A stretch of 64,000 nt of DNA, taken from the NCBI GenBank assembly GCA_963281155.1, contig CAUJLY010000004.1, positions 6,503,586 to 6,567,585 on the forward strand, read 5' to 3'. The notes beneath the pieces are model-generated. The model did no database searches. It was not told the DNA's origin and saw nothing but the letters and a program-made list of their open reading frames with translations. The translations under genes and the position numbers were made by a program. Positions 1-12,000 of this stretch are shown here, in pieces. The DNA comes from Rhabditophanes sp. KR3021. Taxonomy: Eukaryota; Nematoda; Chromadorea; Rhabditida; Alloionematidae. Positions within the stretch are counted from its first letter, which is position 1; each line of letters opens with the position of its first letter.

Positions 1-3000
1 GCTGTTGATAATGCTGATGCACTAGGTTCTTTCCTTGCAAAATTCCCCGAATATGCCGGTAGAGACTTCTACGCAACTGGAGAATCTTACGGAGGGTAAA
101 TATTTTCCTTTATTCCTTGTAATTGTGAAAAATGATTTCAGAGTATATCTTCCAACACTTACCGAAAAGCTCATTCCATTAGTTCAAAGCAAGGCTTTAA
201 ATCTAAATTTCAAAGGAGTTGCAATTGGTAATGGAATCTTATCCGTAAAGCAACAACTAAACTCTTACATTAACCTTAACTACATTAGAGGAGCCATCGA
301 ATACAGTCAGTACCAAGCCTTGTCAGCTTGTTGCCCAGCTAATGCACCATTGTATCAATGTAATTTCTTCAAGTATTTGAATGTCGATAATAGAGGTCAA
401 TTGCATCCAAACAAATATCCTAATGATCCAGTATCACAACAGTGTGCAAGCAGCATCTGGGAGTATGGATATCATTATTTGTGGTTTTTCGATCCAGCTG
501 GCAAACCATTTTCTTCAAGAAGCGATGGCGTTTTCTTAAATGATGCCTACAATAATTACTTGGTAACATTATTTTTTATTTACTAAATAATTACTTTTTA
601 GGTATGTTACAATGAATTGCAGCCAACTGCTGCAAAGCCAAAAATGAGCCAAAAGACAATGGTTAACAGATACCTCTTACACAACACCCAAAGAAACTAC
701 GATGCTTCTCCGATCTCTTACGGAAGTTCAAACCCATTTGTAGATCAATTCAGTCTTATCAATACTCAATCCACTGATAACCAACAGGTAATTAAAAAAT
801 ATTTATTAAAATGAAAATTAATATAAATCCACTACGGATATCCCCATCTTTAATGCAACATTTATTAGAAGGGTCTCATTAGTTTCCATGGCACGATTGT
901 AGTTGCCTAAAATGATTGTAAATGATGTATTAGTTGATGTTAACTTACAGCAGTCAGAACAAGGATGTTATGTTTCTCAGTAACCTCTGTTGAGTAGTCC
1001 GTATACCTTCCATGCAAGCCATTGTCGCGAGCATGTTTATTATTTTCACTTTGCGTGACCCATTCCAAATTCTCAACTTTGTTGTTATGAACATTTCCAC
1101 CTTTGTGATTGGCAACATATTCTGACTATCCATCGAACTATCAAGTCACAGTTTACCTCATAATCTGCATAATCGGGAATGGTAAACCAATTAGATGGAT
1201 TCTAAATAGATAATATGTAAATATTAACTTACCCTGTGATCAATGTAATCCGACATATTAACTGAGATTAATTAACAAAGAGAACGTTAGTTATTTTTCT
1301 TCAAAGCAATAGTTGGTTAGAGTGATATTCAAAAGATGATGTAACATGTAAACTTGCCTTAGTCAAAGATGTAAATGTTATTCCGCAATTCTTTCTATGT
1401 TTAATGCCAGTGTATACTTTTATTATAGGGTTTTCCATGTTTCGCACCAGCTGCCGCTACTTCTTATTTGAATAGACCAGAAGTAATGACTGCTCTTCAT
1501 GTTGATCCAAAGAATACCAAGGATGGATCATGGACTGAATGCGTTGATGATAATCTCCCTTATCATTTCCAAAACTATGACACCACCCCAATTTTCGAAA
1601 GAATTATGGCTACCAACTATCCATTGAACTTCTTATTTTATAACGGGGACGTAGATTCTGTATGCAACTTTTTGTAAGTTATCCACAAGTTTTGGGATAT
1701 TGTAATAAATTTTCAGGGGTGATCAATGGTTCCTTCAAGAATTAGCTGATAATCACAAATTCAATGTCACTACACCTTATCAATCATACAATTATACTCA
1801 AGCTGCCCAATTTTTGCCTAAGGTTGGAGGATTTGTTAAACAATATTCAACCAAGAACTACAACTTTGATTTAGTTACTGTTAAGGGGTAAGAATAATCG
1901 AGTTGTTTATTATTTAATGAAATCATTTTAGGTCCGGCCATTACGTCCCTAGGTAATTATGAAAGGATATTTTAAACATTTCAGCGTGAAAGTACACATA
2001 CAAATACATGTATATTTAGAATTGGTTAATGACATGTATATTTAGACTAATTTAATTAGATGCTTATTTAGAATGTGTCTAATATTATATATTAATATTT
2101 CCTGCAAAAATACATATGTGATATTTGAGCGATATCAAAATAGTTATAATATGGATAATATGATATTCTTGTTTTCAGAGATCGCCCTGGCCCTGCGCTT
2201 CAAATGATTGCAAATTTCATCAAGAGAACTCCTTACACAACTCCATTGCAATTTTCTATTGCTATTACTCCACTTTATTCCAAATACAATAAAACTTCTG
2301 CCAAACCTATTAGTAGAAAAGAAGCAGACAAGGTAACTTATTTACCAGGTGCAACTTTTGATGTTACATTCGATCATTACTCTGGATATTTGAATGCAAT
2401 CAAAGGAAACTACATTTATTACTGGTTGACTGAATCTAAGTATGATAAAAACAACGCACCCTTGGTTATTTGGTTAAATGGAGGGCCTGGATGCTCGTCA
2501 ACATCTGGAGCTATGGGAGAACTTGGGCCATTCCATCCTAATGCCGATGGAAAAACTCTCTTTGAAAATGTTTATTCATGGAATACTCATGCTAATCTCT
2601 TAGTCATTGATTCACCAAGAAATGTTGGCTTCTCATGGCAAAATATGACTGAGAATCCTGATACTACCTACGATGACGATAAAACTTCTCAGGACCTTTA
2701 TTTGGCTTTGAAAGATTTCATTTCTGTTCACCCAGAATATATCAATCGTCCATTGTATTTAGCCGGTAAGTAAAAAAATTATATTAAGCAAAACGAATGC
2801 CAAAAGGTTATAATAGTAAAGACATATCGTCAATAAATACAAGTACTGATTACAAATACTTATAAATAAATGATTAAGTTTGAGAATTATAAGAGAGATT
2901 AAGAATTCGGTATTTCCATTTTCTTTTCACAATCGTTAGTTCTACACAGTTGATTATATATGTCTCGGAAATTGTTTTTCAATAATGTACAATTGCACTT

Positions 3001-6000
3001 TTGCTGGTTAGTTGCACATAAAACACGACCTCGAACACAACCGCTGTCGACAAAATGACCGAATCGTTTGTTCAGTGTAGAGATGTAAGGAGGATGATTG
3101 CATCCACATTTGAAATAAAAATCTTGCGTACTTGCAATAGTCAAAATCTCCAAACAAACTTCCGGCAAATTATCCTTGCCTATTTGAGCAATCATTTGCT
3201 TTGTAATTGAATTGTAATTGACATTAGTTGTAACCATCATTCCTCGGAATGCTTTACGGTCTTCATAAGAGGACATATCTCCATCGAAATCAAGGTATAA
3301 GTCTAAAACATTATTAATCAAAGTAAAGATCTAACATACCATTCAAAAGAGTTTTATCCTTAAACACAAGTTGGTTGAGATGTAGAATATTGACACTCAC
3401 GTTTCCTAATACTTCCTCGAATAACTTGTCAAATATCTTCTGGGTCCCAAAAACCCGCTTTACCTCATCTTTCTTATCAATCTTCTTTACATCCAAAATA
3501 TAATAATAATAATTTTGTTTTAAAATAAGTCTTTCGAAATAAGTGAATGCATTTTGATAGTTACGCTTCTTTGAATATTTAGCTGGTATAGAGATTAGGT
3601 CAATTTCATTCTTATGGACGGCTAAAATATAATTGCATATTAATAAAAAACAAATTAACTTACGTGATTCATTGTCACAATTTGAATTTAAAGGGCCGAA
3701 ACAATATTCAACAGGTTTTGACCTAAACTGAGCTAAGATATCTTTATTAATGTAATGCATATCATAACTTACTTTGTGATTGAATGATGTTAGTGTTTAA
3801 AGGCTGGTAACAGTACTGTGACTGTTGGGTTGATTAGTGGTGTTGGAGGGATAGAAAGGACCGAACGTATAAGATGAGGATTGTTGTGTAATTTCAGCAA
3901 CTGATATGTTGCCTACTTTCTTCGAAGCCAAAGGCTTTTCTTGATGGAGTTGAGTGAAGAGATGGCTTTCTTGTTAAGTTCTAATTTGATGTAAGAGACA
4001 ACAATCTACCTTGTGTCCTAATTTAAAAATCGCTATATTTATGTGTACAAAATATGCATTTATAATTACAAACTAACATTCAAATTTTGTGAAATTTGCA
4101 TTTTGTTTTATTGAAATGACAATGTAAACTTTGTTTAAAGTATTAAGTACTTGTAATATCTACATAGTACAAATACTTTATTAATGGGAAAATACATTAC
4201 AAACCTTAAAGATGTGCCTCTTATTAACCCCTCTAATCGTTTATTTGTATGCTTACAGGTGAGAGCTATGGTGGTAAATATATCCCCAACCTCGCTTGGT
4301 TGCTTATTCAAAGGATTCAAGACGGTTCTTCGCCCGAAATAAATTTGCAAGGATTTTCTGTTGGAAATGGTGAACTTTCTGATTCAAAGTCAATTGGCTC
4401 AACTATTGCTAATCTCTATTTCCACGGAATCCATGATGTCGATGACTGGAAAGGTTTGAGAAACTGTTGTCCAAATAGTACATTCCAGGAATTAGCTTTC
4501 TGCGACTTTTCACAATTCATTACTGCTGATAAAGATGGAAATCCTATTGCTAAGATTCCAGGAGATAAATGTGGAAATAGCGTAGCAAAATTAGCCTTTT
4601 GGAATTGGGAAAACTCCCAAGTAATGGACGTTTACAACATGTATTCTGACTGCTACCAAGAAAAAAGCTTTGTATTTGGAACCAAAAAAGGAAGAACCCA
4701 CAAGAAGCATATTAAGGAGAATATTATGAAGCGAATTGTTAACTATACTGTTCCTAACCAATTCCAAAAAAGCTTGAATCCATATTTCAATGATTATTCT
4801 ACAGATTCTTCAGGTGGATTCCCATGGTGAGTTCTATTATTTTATTTTATCTTGTTTTATTTTATTTTATTTCTAGTATGTTTAAAGAAAAGTCAAAAAT
4901 GTTTATTACAAAAGAAACGATAAGAAGATATAAATTAGAATTTTGACCAGCAATTAGTTTCAAATCAAATTCCCTTTTAGTGAAGATGTCGGCAATTGTG
5001 CAGGCATTAATTGAATTGAGAAGATATGTTCTTTCCATTGAGCATTTGGCAAGAACACAATTAGTAATCTGCCACTTGTATCTTGCAATGCAAATGTATT
5101 CAAGGTTTCCAGCGATTACTTTTGAAGTAACTGGCAACTTCACTGCAATCATTTTTAAACCAGCCTTGATCACTTAATCCATTCTATATTCGTTTTATCA
5201 AAAAGCTCTCCATTTTCTTCCTTTGACGCAGTTAAATGCTACCATGCAACTAGCCCAATGCAATTCTTTAGCACAAAACCCTCCTTCTCTGTAATCTTTG
5301 CTAATTCAGGAGAGGTAAAATAAAGTGGGCATTTTTGACACTTGTGTCATGTGTAAGTAGATGTTGATAAAAGAGGGTATTTTTCAATTCGATAAACAAT
5401 TGCCAAATAATGACGTCCTATTTCTTTTGCACTTGTAACATTAGACTCTTCGCCAAGTCAACCGAAATATTCCCCATTTCTAAATTCAAAAATGTATTGT
5501 CTGCAGCTTTACACATCCGCTCAATTACAAGAGCTTTTTCACAATGGTAGAAATATTCACCGTTTATTTTCAAGAATGGTACTTCAACCTCATGGTCTTC
5601 TTTGATACATTCAATTATTTTGTCCGATTTCTTTGAGCAGATTGAATTACCTCTTAAGTTTGCTACAGCCCCATGAGCATGTTTAACAAATCTTAGAAAC
5701 ACATTTTTAACACGAGCACCAATGTACCTTTAATTCTTCTAATACATCTGGTATCTCATAATAGTCAATGTTGTTTCTTAATTCATTGGTCTTGAAAACA
5801 AATTTGATTTTGAAAGCTGGATCATTACCTAATGTATAAGACAAATCATGTAATAATGAGTTTATGTGTGAATTTTTGGATTTGTTGAAATTTCTTTTGT
5901 AGTTAGAAAACTTGAGCAAATATCCAAAAAAGAATCAACTACATAGCAGGAATCCAAGAGCATTGATGTTTACGTTCAATCTTCAGATCCGGTCTTCGGA

Positions 6001-9000
6001 TTAATACTTTAGATCCAATTTGAATCTCATTCGTCCTTTTGTCGATTTCACCAGGATTAAGTTTTCTCTGGTTAGTTGTGTCAACTGCTTCACAATTTGA
6101 TTTGGCATCTTCATTTCCAGCTCCATTTCTACAGAATCGTAGTAAAAGGAGATTTTGATTGGATACACCAAACATTCAGCTAAACTTTGCACTCCCAATG
6201 AGTAGCCGGTATGAAATTCTTCCTTTGTGGATTTCCGTGATTCCAAATTAATCTTGTTTTGGACTTGTTTGTAACTTTACTGACCCAAACGTTATCTCAA
6301 CCTCAAGGAATACATTTTCTGCTTCGTTCACAAAATTTCCTTTTCTTTAGAATCTTTCACTGGAAACGGTAGTAGATTTGTTGTCCGGCTGATATTTTCA
6401 TCTACACCTTCTTGTTTCCTCAACCATTTTCTTTTTCCTTAGGAATAGGATATCTGGCAACTTTCTGTGACTTCTCATCACTAGTCTTGAATTTCGGACA
6501 AGCAATGGAACACTTTCGAATGTCTTGAGCGCCAGTTGACATGTTTTTTTTCAAATTCAATTCTTTGGCTCCATCATCCTAAAGACATTCTGTCTTACAT
6601 TTCCTTCAACGCAGAAACTGGGAATTATTCTACAAATATAATCAGAGACTATTAAAATATGCATATAATAATTAAATAATCTAATTATATAAAATATTCA
6701 TTTATATCGGGATTTTCAGGCTTTAGTGATAATGCTCAGACCAATTACTTTAATACCAAGGATGTTCGTGATGCCTTACATATTCCTTCATATATTCCTC
6801 TTTGGGCAGAGTGTAATGATTTTATTAACGAAAATTACAACAGTCTATACTCTGAAATGGCTCCAGTTTTCCAACATATGATTGATAGTAAATATCCTTT
6901 GAAAATTATCGTTTATAACGGAGGTAAGATTCAAAATTAATTTTACTTATATTATTTCGTGCAGATGTTGATACTGCCTGTGACCAGCTCCAAGATCAAT
7001 GGGTTGTTGAAGAACTCGCTACTGCAAATAACTTCACAGTAACTGTCAAAAGAGACGCTTGGTGGTTCCAACAACAAATTGCCGGATACTGGAAGCAATT
7101 TAAGGGAGGAAATATAGTACTTGATTTGGTGACAGTTAAAGGCGCTGGCCATATGGTTCCAACGTAAGTAATGTTTTCTGATTTGAACTTCCATCAACAC
7201 AGTAAATCAAATATAATTATGTAAATATTCTTCATTTTTTAGAGACCGTTCCGGCCCAGCTCTCCAAATGTTCTCTAATTTCATGCAACAAAACAACTAT
7301 TCTACACCCATCATCTATAATCTTCAGAAACATCGATTGAAGCCACAATATAGCATAGAGCAATTGATAACTTCTGCTACTAATCCAAAAATTAGAAAAC
7401 ATCGTGCAGTCAAACAATTGAAAGCTTTGCTGAAGATTACTGACGAATATGTTCCAAAACCATTAAATTCAGACAAAGTATGTGCAAACGTACCTCCCCA
7501 CCTCTGGGATAAGGAGGGTGATTTAGTAACAAACTTGCCCGGATTGACCTTCGTCCCACCTTTCAAGTCCTACTCTGGATATGTTTCTGCTAAGTCAGAA
7601 GGAGATACTACATTAAACGCACAAGATAAAATTTTCTACCATTACTGGTTAACAGAGCACTACACAAGTCCAGCAACAGCTCCACTTATTTTATGGTTAA
7701 ACGGAGGTAGACACCATTAATCTGTTATTCAATTCACTTATTGTTTAGGTCCTGGATGTAGTTCCTTAGGAGGTTTATTCACAGAATTAGGACCATTCAG
7801 ATCCAGTCACGATGCTCAGAAGCTTTACGAAAATCCCTTTGCATGGAACAAGGTTAATTAAATTAAAAACGGGGTAAAAATATAAATGAATCAGTGACTT
7901 AGAAAGACTTACTTACATCAACACGTTCGTTGGCATCTAAGCACTCTTGAAAGATTAATTGTGCTACCTGATCCTTTTTTCTGAAAACATATTTTTACCA
8001 AACCATAAGTTGGTTGATTGGTCACACGTCCTACGGTGTTTATATTTTCACTACATACAGAATGTATTTATTGACAAGCTCAGGGTCTTTCAATTCAGAT
8101 GCAGTAATGTCTGGATCGATCAACAAATAGACATCATAAGACTTTTCATTCAAAATAGCTTTATTCTTTCCATCTAGTTCCTCTTTGATATCTGAAGCTG
8201 TTCTCAAGTCTTATTTTTCTAGCTTCTTCCAAAGACTTTTGCAACTTCTATATTTATATAATCAGAAAGATTATCTTGATTCGCAAAATATCTTTTATAT
8301 TCCAAGCATTGAAATTCTGTAGGTGTTCCTGTATAAAATGCCTTTCAACTAATATTCGTGGAAGACTGGGAAGCCAATAAAGACTTCCGTAGCTGACCAA
8401 GTTGATCGTAGATTGTCATGAAGAAGCATAACACGTATATTTAATTAAGATCACAATATGATATATAAATATGAATACTAGGTAATTAGAATGTAGGTAT
8501 TTAACAATTGATATTTTGAATGAGCAAGGTGCTAAAAAGCAGTTGGAATACAATCACAACATTCTGAAAATTATTAAAAACATTAGATATTTATTACGTT
8601 AATAATAACTGTTCAGGTCGGAAATGTGTTATTCTTAGAAGCCCCACGTGGAGTAGGTTTCAGTTATTCTATCGATGGAAATATGGCAACTCCTTACAAT
8701 GATACTACCACTGCTTTACATAGCGTCGCCGCTTTGATTTCATTCTTCACCAAATTCCCAGAATACAAAAACAGACCATTTTATTTGTCTGGAGAATCAT
8801 ATGGAGGTATCACACTTTTCCCTTAGCCGTTTTTATTTAATTTAATTTTAGGAGTATATATTCCAACATTAACTGATGCTTTAATCAAGAGAATCCAAGC
8901 TGACAACCTAAACTATATTAACCTTAAGGGAGTTGCAATTGGAAATGGAGAACTGGCTGAAACTTATCAAATTAACTCTGTAATTGACTTGATGTATTAC

Positions 9001-12000
9001 AAAGGATTGATCGGATACGATGATTTCAAGGCCGTTTCTGCCTGTTGTCCAGATCCTCACATGAATAGTACCACTATGTGTGATTTCACTCAGTACATTT
9101 ACCTGGACGTTTATGGAAATGCAAATCCAAAACCATCGAACGATCCCGCTTTCCAAAAATGTGCTAACCTAGTTGTTAACATCGGATTCAACTTAGTGTG
9201 GGCTACTGCTAATGATGTCTACAATACTTATCAAGATTGTTATGTTCCAACTTCTCAAAATCCTTATACTTATGCTGAATCAGATGATCAAACCACAAGA
9301 AATATGAAAAACAGAGCTTCTTCTGGATTATTCGGTTATTCAAAGGTTCAAACACCAAACGTAAATGCTATCGACTTAGATCCTCTTAGAAATACGTACA
9401 ACTTTGTTGATCAAAATACTTTAATTAATGGTGTTGGAACTGACGGACTTAGTGGATTCTCATGCGTAGAAGACAGTACTGATTATTTGAGAAGACCAGA
9501 CGTTATGGCTGCTCTTCACGTTTGCGATCAAATCGTATGGCAAGATTGCAATGATACAATGAATTCACAATATGTTCAACAACATAATGACACTACAAGT
9601 GTATTCCAAAGCATTATTGCTAGCGGATATCCTCTTAGTTTTCTCATTTACAACGGAGGTAAGATTTAAACATTTAAAGCTAATTATAATATGTTCCGTC
9701 AGATGCTGATATGGCTTGTGAATTTTTGGGAGACCAATGGTTTATTGAAAATTTGATTCAAGTCACTCAAGGAATTCCAATCGGTCCAAGAGCTCCATGG
9801 TTCTATGCCATTCCAGGCTTTGTACAAAGAATTGCTGGATTCCAAAAGTCTTTCACGATTGGCACACACATTACCATTGATCAACTCACAGTAAAAGGTA
9901 AATTTTGTTCTTCTTTTCATATCTTAGGGCTATTAACACTGATGCATGATTAAAAAATGAGTTTAATAGGTAGAAATAAAAGAATTCTATTGCAAGAGAT
10001 AGTTGGTACACATATATTAGGATACTTTGTAAATACATGTGCATCCGTCTAAATCAAGATACTTTTTGTCATATCTTTAAACAACCCTTATGACTTTCAG
10101 CAATCTTAGATTACTTAAAATAAAACAATAACTTAAGTTAATTATACTTTGCAAAAACGGTTTTATCCATAAGTTTACGCCACATAATAATGATATGTCC
10201 AAAATAAAGTCGATTTATTATTATTGCGGATGTTATGTGCATATGTCAAAGACATTCAAAAATAAGAAGCTTTTAGTCTTATTACATTTTATGCAAATTA
10301 GTCCTAAAATAAGAACAGTTAAAAACGGTTGTGGAATTTTAAACGCAAAAATTTTAGGTGCTGGTCATTTCGCCCCCATGGACAGAGCAGGACCTGCTTT
10401 GCAAATGTTGACCAATTATATTGGAAATGCGGGAAATTACAGTAAATCAATTCCAAAGGCAGTTTTGACCCCAATGAACGCAGCTGAAATTCCAGTACCT
10501 CCCAGCATTAGCAGAGCTGACGCCGACAAAGTTCCATTTGTTCCAGGAGCCACTTGGCAACCAAACTTCGACACCTATTCAGGATACCTGAATAGTGGAC
10601 CAAACCATTACTTGCACTACATGTTTATTAGCTCGCAGAATGACCCCGTAAACGATCCCGTTGTTACTTGGTTTAATGGAGGGTAAGTCTACACTTTTTG
10701 CATAATTTGATAAGTAATGTGCTTATTTGGCAGTATTTTAAACTTTCTTATTTTTAATTTTGTTTATTTAGTCCTGGCTGTTCCTCATTGATTGCTCAAT
10801 TTTCGGAACTCGGAGCATTCTATCCAAATCCCGATGGCAAAACACTATTCGAAAATGTTTACTCATGGAATAAATTCGCTAACGTTCTTTTTATTGAATC
10901 TCCATACGGTGTTGGCTATTCTTATTCAACTTCCACGCATGATGTTCCTCACGACGACAATAATGTCGCAACTGAAAATGCCAACGCCATAGACGATTTC
11001 TTCAAGAATGTATTCCCGAATCTCAAAAAGAATCCTTTCATTTTGTCTGGAGAAAGTTATGGCGTAAGTTTCTACAAATTTATTAACTAATTATTTAAAC
11101 TTATGTACTTAACTTTATTAATTAAATATTTTAGGGAGTTTACATTCCAACATTGACATTGGAATTGCTCAACAGAAAGTATGGAGGAAACAATATGCCA
11201 GTAAGTATGGACTACTTGAACTTCCAAGGTTTCTCAATTGGAAATGGAGAAGTCTCTGAGTTCTTTGATGCCCAAACTGCTCCAGATATTCTATATTTCC
11301 GTGGATTCTTAGGTAAACAAGAATACGATTTATTGCAAACATGTTGCCCAATGGCTGAATTGGCTCAAGGACTTTGTAGATATCAAAACTTGGTTAAGTA
11401 CGATGATAATGGAAATATTACCCCCAAAAATCCATATGACAAAAAATCTGTTCAATGTATGAATATGATTCAAGACATTGCTATGACCAGGAAATGGACC
11501 GTCGTCAATGATGTTTACAACATGTTTGAAAATTGTTACGAGCAAACCACTTACAACTTTGGTAAGACAAAATATTAATTAGAAAAAGAGGGAATCAAAA
11601 TATCATTATGTAATTAATCGCCACTAGTCATCATGAGTTTAAACATTTTTCGGTCAATATTCCAGCGATTGTACATGCATTGACACTATTGAGTAAGTAG
11701 ACGTCTGGTAGGCTACATTTGCCATGATCACAGTCGGTCATCTGACCTTTGAATCTTTCCGTCAAGATAAACTCAAGTTTTGCTAACTCTTGATCATCTT
11801 CCTCTGTTTCCTTTGGCATTTCAAACCGTTCAATGGTGTTTCTTATAAGCATGAGCATTCTTATAATTTCCGCCTTAAACACATAATATTTGGCCAACAC
11901 GTAAGAAAGATGGTGGAACAACTTTGAATAAGTTACCGTGGGTGATTTGCTTTGATTTTTTTGTAATGTTTAATAACCTGTCTCCGAAAGAATCCCTAGA

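Noticed and set aside
4843..4873. TTTTA pentamer run as a microsatellite of interest
   Set aside because: Short imperfect AT repeat, common in such introns.
4980..5177. Plus-strand open frame in an S10 intron
   Set aside because: It is the shadow of the minus-strand piece that has a real paralogue at 11631-11921.
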